From Paramecium pentaurelia (Eukaryota > Ciliophora > Oligohymenophorea > Peniculida > Parameciidae), in NCBI GenBank assembly GCA_905183005.1, contig CAJJDO010000126.1:69454-133453 (forward strand): a DNA stretch of 64,000 nt, given 5' to 3'. A program made the translations under genes and the position numbers. Below are positions 23,722-34,554 of the stretch, piece after piece. Position 1 is the stretch's first letter; every line of letters starts with the position of its first letter. The notes under the pieces are model-generated. The model was not told the DNA's origin. It worked only from the letters and a program-made list of their open reading frames with translations, and made no database searches.

Positions 23722-24228
23722 TCAAGAATGTTAAATTGATAATGAAGTCCTTTTCAAAGTCGATCTAGTACTCAAAGGGCCTGGACTCTTTTCAGCCAAT
23801 TTAAATGTACTCTTTTCAATAAATATTTTCTTTGGTTTAGTTATTCTTAATGTTCGTGTGGATTTAATTGATTAATTTTCTTCAGATGGTTCTGATTCTT
23901 ATTTGACAAATGTATCTTATGGGGAATCTACAATCATTAACAAGTGTTCATGCACTTATTATTCATTATATTATTTCAAATTATTTAATAAAGGACTCAT
24001 ACGATCATCTGTTGATATGAGCAAATCTACAGTCATAAAAGTAGAAACCTTTTAATCTTCCTTTTCTTTCTTAACTAATAAGTTATCGTTTATGCAAAGT
24101 ATAGATGCAATAAAATAATCTTCCAAATTCTGTATCGAATTGTTACATGGATATAAACAATATATAAATTATTAAATTATTCTTATTTATTTTATGAACA
24201 AAATCAATTCATATAATATAATTTTCAT
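23722..24228 (-). CDS. hypothetical 168-aa protein
   Basis: Uninterrupted frame of 169 codons from ATG 24226-24228 to TGA 23722-23724. The N-terminus is hydrophobic (MKIILYELILFIK). The middle (LEDYFIASILCINDNLLVKK; STFMTVDLLISTDDRMSPLL) looks folded. The C-terminal 60 residues are basic, Ser/Thr-rich and probably disordered (KSTRTLRITKPKKIFIEKS). No family was recognised. It is 38 bp upstream of, and on the same strand as, the cyclin gene. Confidence 0.55.
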
Positions 24229-24355
24229 TTATTTGATCACACTAATATATTAAATACAATAATTTAATATCTATGCAGAACAGAAACGATATTTCTGTTT
24301 TGTTTCAATAATTTAGTAGAAGAATTTCATTATTTTGACTAAAAGAGTTATTATT

Positions 24356-24634
24356 ATGAGAATTTATAAGATTATAATAAGATTAATTGCTAAAATCAAA
24401 TTTACTAAATTGAGCTCCATAAAAAAGATAGATATCCTTTTCAATTCACTCAAAAAAAGTAAGGATGAAAAAGAGTTGAAATCTATAGATGTATATATAT
24501 AAAAGATTCTATATTTATGTTTTCTTTCTGGTCTGTTTTATGTTTCATTCTGGATAATCAGTTTAAAATAGAATTCAAAATTTTTAGAAGATTAAAGACT
24601 TGAAGGAGTGAGTTTTTAAATAAATATATTTTGA
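24356..24634 (+). CDS. small single-TM protein
   Basis: A 92-aa frame, ATG 24356 to TGA 24632-24634. A basic N-terminal helix (KIDILFNSLKKSKDEKELKS) precedes one hydrophobic segment (ILYLCFLSGLFYVSFWIISL) and a short Gln-rich tail. This resembles a tail-anchored or small mitochondrial protein. No homology is recognised. The frame has no intron and is bounded by AT-rich spacers. Confidence 0.45.
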
Positions 24635-24782
24635 GATTGAAAGATTTGTGTAATTAGTTAATCTAAAGAGAGGAGATGAGATGTATAAATATGTTTTAGA
24701 AAAGACTTATATAAAATTGTGAATAATGAGTACTAGATTTTATAATTATGTTAATTTTTAGAAGATTGTTTAAATTCTCATC

Positions 24783-26266
24783 ATGTAAATAAATGACGAT
24801 TAAATCATAGAATTTAAAGAATCCACTTTGACTGCTATTTCACCTCTTGATGGAAGATATGCCAGTCAAACAACCCCTCTCAAAGACTATTTTAGTGAGT
24901 ATGCATTAATGAAGTAATATAATTCTTATTATACTAGATATCGAATAAAAGTAGAAATTGAATGGTTAAAGTTTTTGCATTCTAAGAATATGATAAAATA
25001 AGGAAATTCAGTTTTGAATTTAACAGCTTTAGATTTGACTTATTTGGATTTGATATATGATAAATTTGATGTAACCAAATCATTCAGAGTTAAATAAATA
25101 GAAAGTACAACTAATCATGATGTTAAATCTATTGAATATTATATCAAAGAAGAATTAGACAAAAGTATATAATTATTATGAGATATTTAGATCCAATTTT
25201 ACATTCAATGAAAGAATATGTTCATTTTTGTTGTACAAGTGAAGACATTAATAATATTGCTTATAGTTTAATGATGACTGATGCTAAAAACAATTTATTA
25301 ATGAAATCATTAGAAGGAGTCATTAATAAATTAGTACAATTATCACATGATCATTATAATGTTCCTATGTTGAGTCGAACTCATGGTTAAGTTGCATCTC
25401 CTACTACTGTAGGAAAAGAATTTGCAAACTTTGCTTATAGAATAAGAAATCATTCAGAATTATTAAGAAATCTAAAATTTGAGGCTAAATTGAATGGTGC
25501 TGTTGGAAATTATAATGCTCATTTATTAGCATATCCAAATTATGATTGGCCTAATCTAAGCAAACAATTTATTGAAGAACTTAAATTAAAACACAATCCC
25601 TACACTACTCAAATTGAACCTCATGACAGTGTAGCACTCTATTATTCATATCTCAATTTAATTAATAATATCTTATTAGGATTATCAAGAGATGTTTGGA
25701 GTTATATCTCAATTAATTATTTCGAATAAAAAAGTATTAAATCTGAAGTAGGCTCATCCACTATGCCACATAAAGTCAATCCTATTGATTTTGAAAATTG
25801 TGAAGGCAATTTAGGTTTATCAAATTCCTTAGCCTAACATTTTATGAATAAATTAGTTATTTCTAGATATTAAAGAGATTTATCTGATTCTACTGTAATG
25901 AGAAATCATGGAGTTTGTTTAGGATATGCTGTTGTAGGATATCGAAGTTTAATTAAAGGACTTGATAAAATATCACCTAATTATGATACTATTTTAAATG
26001 ATTTAGAAAATGTATTATCTATTTGTTTATTAATATAGCATTGGGAAGTCTTAGCTGAACCCATTTAATAGATTATGAGATAATATGGGGTTCCAAATCC
26101 ATATGAATAACTTAAGGAATTAACCAGAGGATAAAAAATAACAAAAGATTCTTTAAGAGATTTCATTTCAAAATTGACCTTACCAGATGATATCAAAAAG
26201 AAACTTTTGAGTTTAGAACCAAAAGATTATATTGGAAATGCTGACAAAATGGCTAGATTGATATGA
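24783..26266 (+). CDS. purB: adenylosuccinate lyase
   Basis: ATG 24783 to TGA 26264-26266, one 26-nt intron (25165-25190), 485 aa. It cleaves SAICAR and adenylosuccinate in purine synthesis. The fumarase/aspartase superfamily signature is intact: TAISPLDGRYAS at the N-terminus, CTSEDINNIAYSLM, the catalytic His region PMLSRTHGQVASPTTVGKE, and the flexible signature loop VGSSTMPHKVNPIDFENCEG. The loop sequence and length place it with the bacterial E. coli-type PurB rather than the animal ADSL type. The start was chosen as the first ATG in frame with ESTLTAISPLDGR; the enzyme is expected in the cytosol. Confidence 0.95.
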
Positions 26267-26513
26267 TTGGTTTTTAAAAAGAAATAATATATAAGATGAT
26301 GTATTTCAATTAAGTTCAGCAAGATTTTTTACATTTCTAAGGAATTTAGAATCTTTTATATAGGATTTAGGAAAATGTAGTATAATTAATTGAATTAGTT
26401 ATAAATTTTTAATTGTTTATAATATTATAAGAATATCTTAACAATTATTATTTGGATTTATTATAAATTTCGGATTAGCAATTTAAATTTTTTGATTATA
26501 ATTAATATCATAA

Positions 26514-27408
26514 ATGGATTAGAAGGATTTCAAGATTGATACATTAAGTGAATTTTTCACAAAGAAATTTTAAGTGACTCTTACATAAAGAGAACCTATC
26601 AATCATGATTCTTATATGTTCAGATTTGATTTCAAAAATCCAAAAGAGAGATTAGGAATGCAAGCTGTTTAGCATATCAAAATCTAGTAATTTCACACAT
26701 ATTAATATTGAGTGGTCTTAATATGAAGGGTGAGATAGTTGACAGAGCATACACACATATATTTGAAGATGATGGATACTTTTTGATCCCTATTAAGATT
26801 TATAGGCCAAATGTACATCCTCAATTTCCAAATGGAGGAGAATTAACTCCATGGTTAGAGAAGTTAGATGTAATCTTATGAGATTAAATAATAGTTGCAT
26901 TCAGAATTGACAATTAAAAGGTGTGTAGGAAAACTGTTTTATCATAATAATCAATTTATTGTTAGGCCTAAACTTAATAAGACATGGTAATAATTCGAAA
27001 CTGTATTACTTATATGTGGAGGAAGTGGTATCACTCCAGCATATTAATTAATCAAAACTATATGTGATAATCCTAATGATAACACTAAAATGGTACTTTT
27101 GTATGCAAATAAAACTGAATAAGATATATGGCTATTAAAAGAATTAAATGAATTATAAACTAAACATAAAGATCAATTTACAGTTCATTTCACTTTAGAC
27201 AAAGTATTTATATACAATAATCTTAAAGTCTGATGAAAATTGGAAAGGTCTAAAAGGGTTTGTGACTTTAGAAATGATAACATCAATATTTCCAAAACTA
27301 ACTGAAACAACATTAGGTGTATTATGTGGACCTAAACCTATGAACAAATTAGTCATATCACTTTATGAATAAATAGGATTAAAGAAAGATAATATAGTAA
27401 AATTTTGA
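26514..27408 (+). CDS. NADH-cytochrome b5 reductase-like oxidoreductase
   Basis: ATG 26514 to TGA 27406-27408, three introns (26687-26712, 26870-26894, 27204-27228), 272 aa. It has the ferredoxin-NADP reductase-type layout: an FAD beta-barrel with the flavin motif region DRAYTHIFEDDGYFLIPIKI (a variant of the usual RxY[ST]P), a Gly-rich turn FPNGGELTPWLEKL, then the NAD-binding half with LLICGGSGITPAYQLIK and the C-terminal GVLCGPKPMNK cysteine motif. The spacing fits cytochrome b5 reductase. There is no N-terminal membrane anchor, so it is probably soluble or weakly membrane-associated. The variation at the FAD motif leaves exact cofactor binding to be tested. Confidence 0.87.
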
Positions 27409-27452
27409 GTAGCATATTGTATTAAATACAATAATAAAAATTAAGAGTTTTT

Positions 27453-28618
27453 TCATTATTATACCTAAATATACTAATCATGACTTATCTTATAGTCTTT
27501 TGTTGATTATGTAACATTTTCAAATTTCAATACTATACTCTATAAATCATAAAAATAAAGACATTAGAAATATGAATATAATATAATCATTTATTGGTTT
27601 AACATTTTATTGCTTTTTCTATTCTATCTTTGAGATTCAAATCTATTAGACTATTAACCTACTTATTTTAACATATCTATTTCAATCTTTGATGTAATCT
27701 AATCATCTCTTCTTCCTCTATTATTCGTTTCCTAAATAAATTCATTATTTATATACTTATGTTAATCCATTTTTTCGTTGATCATCTATTGTTATTGTTA
27801 TTTAAACTCAGCTATTCTTTGATGACTTTCATGTTTCGCATCTTACTTTTTTATTTAAACATCTATTTTAGACTTAAATTTTTCATTCATCTTTGCTTAC
27901 TCTTTTTATTTTTCCATTTCTTTTGTCTCTTGATTATATTTGACTTTCTAAAAATTGATTTCATTAATTTCATGTAATCTTTTAACCTATTCATCAATCA
28001 TCTTTTATTTATAAATATCGTATTTGATACTTTATTCTTTCTCTCAGTTCTATCTTCAGTATTTGATCTTATGGTTGGTTTTTTTATTTTTAATAAATTG
28101 CTATTAGATTTTATTTTAGGAATATCTTTCATTTCCTTTTTTAAATGTGTATGAGATTTTGATAACCAATCTTCTTCATTCCAATTCAATCTTCTCATTT
28201 CTTCATCTTAAATAAAATAAGCTGGATCTTCTCCAATCTAATAAATTAGATTGATTAGCTACTTCTAATAATTCTTAATGTGTCAACTATGCCTTCAGTT
28301 TTTATTACATTTCCAAAGGAGTTGGAATGTTAATATTCATTCTTTAGCAATGATGTTTTTCTTCTTAAGTAAATTTCATTGGTGGATGAATAGGTAGTAG
28401 TTATATTAAATTTTAATCTTCTAAATCAAATTCACACTTCCGAGTTTCAATTTCTGATTATAATCTCTCAATTTTTAAGAATTTGTGACAATAATTCTAA
28501 AACTAACTGTTCAATATCTTTACTATCTTTGATCTCAATATACGTTTCTATAACCTTATAATGTGATTAAATTATACTTTTCATTAATTGAAACTGAAGG
28601 AAATTTTGTATTGGACAT
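27453..28618 (-). CDS. coiled-coil protein of unknown function
   Basis: ATG 28616-28618 to TGA 27453-27455, introns 28555-28577, 28238-28262 and 28002-28030, 362 aa. A short folded-looking middle (LLPIHPPMKFTQEEKHHCQR; IGEDPAYFIQDEEMRRLNWN) is followed by a long Lys/Glu/Gln coiled coil (KVKYNQETKEMEKQKEQAKM ... HQRIAEFKQQQQQMINEKMD). No enzyme motif is present. Such architecture is common in ciliary and basal-body proteins, which is only a guess here. The C-terminal ~45 residues after NRKSNKMLNQQM are less protein-like and may be an unrecognised 3' region. Confidence 0.65.
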
Positions 28619-29400
28619 AATAATTTTGTTTAATAATAAATTTAATAAATAGAATTCTTCATATAATTCATAGGTGTATATTATTTTATATTTTTTCAGT
28701 ATGTATTATAAAAATATAATAGTTTTATAATTACAGTTGTCTATATTTGAAATACTATTTTTTATATGGTTTATTCTTTTTTTAATTATTTAGAATTGGC
28801 AAAACTTAAGTCTACTATGAAATGTATTAAGATTATTCAATTTTTAAGATTCCTATTGAGAGAGTACTAAGCTGTAATTTATAACTGTTAAATTAATTTA
28901 GAAATTATAGAATCCCATATGGCCAAATTTTCTGTATAGAATTTTAATTTTACAGATATTTTATCTAAATTATTTAGTTTTTATAATGTTAATAAATTAT
29001 ATTGATTTATTGAACTATAGTTTCATTAAGTAGAAACATAAATGAATTAAAGAATATCTTTGATTTATAATTAAAAAAAACTATAAATCATAAAATATTT
29101 ATTTAATTTTAATGCTATAATTAATACTAAGCAGATTAACATGATATTAATTAGTTAAATACTTTAAATATATTTATAAGTCATTTTATTAGAAGATATT
29201 AATATTATAATTTTTTGTTTATTTAATAAAAGATATAACATGATATTTTAATTGCAATTATAATACTTTATTTACTATTATACTAATGGAAATTGATTAT
29301 TACAAACTAGTATTTAATAAAAACTTAAGTATTTAAAGAAAATCTTTGCTTTTTAATCATTAATTTATTTACTTTTAAAATCTCTTCTTTACAAAAACAA
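28619..29400. other. long AT-rich intergenic region, no gene seen
   Basis: About 780 bp, long for such a compact genome. Homopolymers and TAATTA-like words dominate, and no frame under the ciliate code has protein-like composition. It separates the divergent genes ending at 28618 (minus) and beginning at 29401 (plus), so it should contain both promoters. No tRNA-like or conserved RNA motif was recognised. Confidence 0.45.
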
Positions 29401-31311
29401 ATGAATAAATTTATTCAAGATAAAAACTACCAATCATCATAACTTGAAGAAATTACATCATTAATATATAAAATAACAGATAGACAGTCCAAATTTGCAG
29501 ACCTTCACAATTAAGTTGAGGAAAGCATCTAGAAAATTATTAATGTGAGTTAGAAATAATTTGAAAAAGTAATGAAAAAAAAACAGAAAGAAGATAGATA
29601 AATTGCATAAGATCATGATGAAAGAATAAAAATAATTCAATAGGAATATCAGATTTCTTAAAATAACTTAATTTCATAGTTATGTTAAAGTAAATCAGAA
29701 TATTTACAGATTCTAGAATCACTATATTATGAATATTAATAGTTTATAGCATTTTTTGATCATGATTAATAGGCTGAAAATAATAATTATATTATGATCA
29801 TCTATGAAATATTAACAGATAGTTAAGTATTTCATGATGATTAAAGAATGAATGAAACACTTCTAACTGAATATTTAACTTAACATAAAGGGAATAAAAT
29901 TTAATCCCTTCATACTTCACTTAAAATGATAATTTTTTAATTACAAAAAATAGAAGAAAACTTTAAATTTTCAAAAAACAATACCAAAAAAGAATAATAT
30001 TTACAATAACTTAATGAAAGGTTGAAATAATTTATTGAAAATCTTAAATATGGTTTAAGTAAATTGGATATGCTTTTATAAGAAATACAAGAATATAATG
30101 AAGCTCAAAAAGAATAAGATACTAGAATTCAAGCTAATCTCAGTTTAATCAATTCAATTTTGAAAGGTCATTAAGATAAAAAAATTGCTGAATATGAAGA
30201 TTTCAAAAAAACAAATGAAAATTTGATTAAAATAATCAATCGACTTTAAGAAATTAATTACAAACTTAAATTATAATAAAAACAGAATTATGAAGATGTT
30301 TCATAATTAATGGAATTATATTACATTTAGAATGATAAAGCACCATCTCTTTAACCTTTATAAAGAAAAAGTACTATCAAAATAATAAAACCCATATCTT
30401 ATTAAAGATCAAGAATTTATTCAGAGACAAAAAAAGAAGTTCATTTTGATTTATCATCTCGAACTTCTATAAAAGAGACAAATCTTGAATCATAAATTCT
30501 TTATCAATCTCCACTTATAATTCAACCTTAAATAATCACTTAACCTACAATATCCGATGTATCTCTCTTTACTTCTGGATAAAGTCTCAACAAATTGAAA
30601 ACATAAAAATATTCTGATAAATAATGGACTTCAAAGCATCCAACTAATGTGGATAAAAAGACTGCTATACCAATTAAATGTTAATGTCCACCTTAATGTT
30701 CATGTCAAGCTTTATTAATTATTTAGGTTCATACATGTAACAAACAATTATATATCAATTCAATAGGTTAACTATTATGTTAATAATGTTTTTTCACTTA
30801 AAACATTTAGGATTATAATTTCTATTGTCCTCATACAAGAACAAAAAACAAATTTAAAAGTAGTAAGGATTTCTTAGAAGCATTTTGGTAACATATAAAA
30901 ACATTAACAATGAATTAATAAATAGTTGATTTTTGGAATAATTTATAATTAAGTTGTTAATAGATGTTTTAGATTAATCCATTTTCTTATCCTGAAATCC
31001 AAAATCATATTAATTTTATTGGATTCTGTCCTGCTTAATGCAAATGTAATCATAAATAGAGTAGATAACAATATCACTTATGCTAAAACTATCTTTATAT
31101 TTCATCTGATGGTTTAATTCATTGTAAAAAATGTAATTTTTATGGGGATCCAAAGTAGTACTTTTACTATTGTCCAGAAACAAAAACATTCAATATTTAT
31201 AGAAGTGGAGAAGAATTTATATAGTCTTTGGATTTCATTCATGATGCAGGAAATTAATAATAGTTTCTTAGATAATTACGATTAAAAATTCCTTCTGTTT
31301 TATGGGAATGA
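29401..31311 (+). CDS. coiled-coil protein with two copies of an unrecognised Cys/His-rich module
   Basis: Single exon of 637 codons, ATG 29401 to TGA 31309-31311. Residues ~1-340 are coiled coil (VMKKKQKEDRQIAQDHDER; QQLNERLKQFIENLKYGLSK). Residues 340-420 are a Ser/Thr-rich linker. The C-terminal third holds two similar modules, at residues 429-478 and 543-593, each with the pattern C-P-x-Q-C-x-C-x(8,9)-H-x-C-x3-L-Y-I-x-S-x-G-x3-C-x2-C-x12-C-P-x-T. Eight positions per module are Cys/His and could hold two zinc ions. Between and after the modules are helical segments (DFLEAFWQHIKTLTMNQQ; GEEFIQSLDFIHDAG). The order of ligands does not match RING, B-box, PHD or TRAF as I know them. A scaffold or ubiquitin-related role can be imagined but is unsupported. 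Confidence 0.8.
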
Positions 31312-31403
31312 GAATATATAAAAGGTATGATTAAATGTAGAATTACATATATAATTAAAAATTAAATTATTATTTTAGTAATTATTTAACAATTTCAAAT
31401 AAA

Positions 31404-32625
31404 TCATTTTAATGTATTAAAATTGATTCTATTATTTTATGGATTATTCTTTGGTTGGAATAAATTTTAATTAAAATTATTTTGATTTTTCTAAAGATTC
31501 ACAATTTATTAAATATTCATATCACTTTCTGTTCTTAAGTGTTATCTATGAAATTTTGATTGTGGATTCTAATTATTAAAGAATTAATTATTATCATTTT
31601 TTTTAAATTTTGTGGTATTTTAATTTAAAAAATTAGTATTTTCGACCATCTAATTAAGATTGGATTAATTTCCTACAGACATTTTATGATTCAAATTGAT
31701 TTCTGCTCTTTCTGAAATTGGTTATTAATATGTATAATATTCTCTCAATTGTTAAGTTACTAAACTATTCAAATTTTCCCATGTAATTCTCTTTGATGGA
31801 TCATAAACAATCAAATTATCTAATATGTACAAAATTCCTTCTGGTAAATTATTCTATCTCATATAAAAAATTACTTAAGTTTCCCTTTCTTTATAGTATT
31901 CTTTAAAACCCTTTATTCTAATAGCTTCAAAAAATTCTTTCTGTTTCTTCTAGTTTTCAGTTATTTCAAGATTTCCTTCTATCATCTCATACAATATTAT
32001 ACCAAACTAATTTTTATATCAATATCAATTTTACTGAAAAAATATCTGATTCATAACTAGATTTCATATTATTTAATAAAGTCTCTGGTGAACAATATTT
32101 TGTATTTACCATAACTTTTGTATGTAAATTTTCTTAATTATCAATTATTCTACTCATCCTAAAGTCAGCAATCTTATATTTAATGTCATTAAAATGTTTT
32201 TTTATTATTATACTTTCTGGTTTTAAATCTCTATGAATAATATTTAATTTCTTTAGTTCCATATATCCTGAACTTATTTATGATATGAAATCAAAAAATT
32301 AGAATTTTGTGATAAAATTTTCTGGTTTCATATATTCAACAAGTGTTTCATCATATAATTCACAAAACTAGTATATAGAATCTACCTCTTCTTTGTAATC
32401 ATATATAGTTAAGAGATTATCATGTCTTAGCCATTTTAATTATTCTAATACTTTTCGTTCTTAATTAAATGTTTAACAATTTATATTCTAATCTCTTTTA
32501 TTTAAAATTCTTGCAAAACATTTTATTTTTGTATCGGTGTTGATGCAATCGTAAATTGACTCTTCTCTTTCTTTGTTAAACTTCTTATCTAAGTGAATCT
32601 CATAACATCCAATAAGTTTTTCCAT
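31404..32625 (-). CDS. protein kinase-like protein, probably catalytically inactive
   Basis: ATG 32623-32625 to TGA 31404-31406, one intron (32007-32034), 397 aa. A kinase fold is clear: HDNLLTIYDYKEE, IYQFCELYDETLVEYM, LKKLNIIHRDLKPESIIIK, YCSPETL, FGIILYEMIEG, and KRITWENL near its end. Key residues are altered: the beta3 Lys position reads CFARILNK (Arg), HRDLKPEN has become HRDLKPES (the Mg-binding Asn is lost), and DFG is DFR. The Gly-rich loop is not recognisable. The C-terminal 120 residues are Asn/Gln-rich. It is the first of three adjacent related kinases on this strand and shares with them the intron just before F-G of subdomain IX. Confidence 0.82.
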
Positions 32626-32782
32626 TAGAAAATTAATATAATCGTTAAATTAATTATTATCAATTTAAAATTTTATTACACTAAGATATTATGTAATACA
32701 CTATAACAAATATATATCAAATTATAATATTAATAATTTAAACATTTTAATCCTTACTAATGTATATAATCTATATATAAAT

Positions 32783-34451
32783 TCATTGGGCTCTATAAAT
32801 AATTTTTTAAATTTATTAATTCTAAGGTGAATAAATAAATGCCATGTTGTTAGAGGGTTATCTATTAATTGTTCCCTAATTGCAAAATTACTATTAAGTC
32901 GAACTTTTATAGAGGATCTTAGGCTATTAATTTTATAGGGGAATTATTTATTGATTTTATTAAATTTTAATATGCTTATTTTAAAAACTTGTAATTTATC
33001 CTTTTGTTTAACAAAAATTATTGCCTACTTGCTAATTATTTTATAGTTGATGATTTTATGGTTGATGAATTTATTATGGTAAATTTGATTATGGTAGATA
33101 TTATACAGGTAAATTAGATTATGGTTGATTTTATAATGGTAAATTTGATTATGGTTGATGATATTATACAGGTAAATTAGATTATGGTTGATTTTATATT
33201 CCATTTCCCTTAATTTAGCAAAGATATTATTATTAGTTTTTAGGTGTTTGTCTAGTCTAAAAATTTGAAACTTTTGGATGTTATTATGATTAATATGGTT
33301 ATAATTGATTTTATTATAGTTAATGTGGTTAATTTTGATGTTATTATGATTAATATGGTTATAATTGATTTTATTATAGTTAATGTGGTTAATTTTGATG
33401 TTATTATGATTAATATGGTTATAATTGATTTTATTATAGTTAATGTGGTTATTAATCTTACAAAGCTAATGACGATTACTATAAATACTTACTTATTTTT
33501 TTTTGTATATTTCCTTAAGTATCATTCATAATTTTTTTAATATCTTAGGCTTTTTTTAATAAATTTTACCAACAGATTCTTTCCTCTTTGTTGTACTTTA
33601 ATAATTAATCTATTATTTTAATTATTTCATCATCTTTGTTATATTCAAATATATTTTTTATTTTTTCAAATTACTGTTTATTCTCATCATTCATTTCTTT
33701 AATTTATATGAAACTTTTTATTTTTAAGTAATTCAAGAGACAATTCTTGTGCTATATTTTATCTATTTGAATATTTAAATATAACTCTAACAATACTAAC
33801 CCAAACTAATTATAAAAATAATATAAATACTGAAAATATATCTGCTAAATAACTATAATCTGATTCATTAATTTCTGGAGCCTTTTTAGATTAAGTGCCT
33901 TGTTAATTTCTTGTCGTAATTCTGTTAGATTCTTCATCACATTTTTTACTCTATCCAAAATCAGCAAGCTAATCATATATGATAAGATGAACCTTGTAAA
34001 TTATTTATCCATTTTTATCTTTTTTTATAAGTATGTTGTCTTATTTTATATCTCTATGCATAATATTTCGTTCCATCAATTAAATATATCCAGATGCCAC
34101 TTAAATGATTAAATCCAATATTTGTTCTCTATCTAATTATTTTTTATATCGTCCTAAATCTTAATCACAAAGTTCTTAAAAAATATAAATATAATTGTCT
34201 TTCTCAATAATATCATATATTCTGACAAGATTTTTATGGAATACCCATTTAAGCTCTGATGATATTTATTTCTCTATTTGATATTGTTTCATTTAGCTCT
34301 AATCACTTTTATCCACTATCTTAACACAACAATCGGTATTCCAATCTAGGTTAAGTGCTTTAAAAACAGTGACTGCATTTCCAGATCCTATTTTATCTTA
34401 TTTAATTTCATAAGGACCAAATTGTGTTTATTTCAATTGTGAATATTCCAT
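32783..34451 (-). CDS. Ser/Thr protein kinase with Q/N-rich repeat tail
   Basis: ATG 34449-34451 to TGA 32783-32785, introns 33969-33992 and 33806-33830, 539 aa. The catalytic domain (residues ~10-300) is complete: KIGSGNAVTVFKAL loop, CCVKIVDK with the Lys, IMHRDIKQDNILIKK, LADFGQSKK, KAPEI, then ADIFS-FGLVLLELYL across the intron. From ~residue 320 the tail is Gln/Asn-rich, including a perfect 20-aa repeat encoded by the 60-bp tandem repeat at 33277-33451, and a second imperfect series (PQSNLP motifs) at 33076-33196. Such tails are prion-like and may mediate assembly. The kinase head resembles ULK/NEK-like ciliate kinases; the exact family is not assigned. Confidence 0.87.
33076..33196 (-). 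repeat. imperfect ~60-bp tandem repeat inside the kinase tail
   Basis: Two copies, 33076-33133 and 33136-33196, differ mainly by a 3-bp (one-codon) indel. On the minus strand in the ciliate code both read as Gln/Pro/Asn-rich peptide with the recurring word PQSNLP. The in-frame indel supports that the region is translated. Confidence 0.75.
33277..33451 (-). repeat. perfect 60-bp tandem repeat (2.9 copies) coding for a 20-aa Q/N-rich unit
   Basis: The 60 bases at 33301-33360 are identical to 33361-33420, with a partial copy before (from 33277) and after (to 33451). Read on the minus strand with TAA as Gln, each unit is a 20-residue peptide: QPHQLQQNQL then QPYQSQQHQN. The period is a multiple of three and the unit has no TGA, so copy-number change keeps the kinase frame open. 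Perfect identity suggests recent expansion. Confidence 0.92.
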
Positions 34452-34554
34452 TCTCTTCAATAATTCTATTAAAAAAAAAATATTGATTAATTAAAAAAAT
34501 TATCCTTCATTTATTATCTATAGGATTAAAAAATTCCAATTATTTAATCATTAA

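Noticed and set aside
33265..33531. Plus-strand 88-aa repetitive Val/Ile/Met frame
   Set aside because: It is the reverse strand of the 60-bp repeat that encodes the Q/N-rich kinase tail on the minus strand; no other gene feature supports it.
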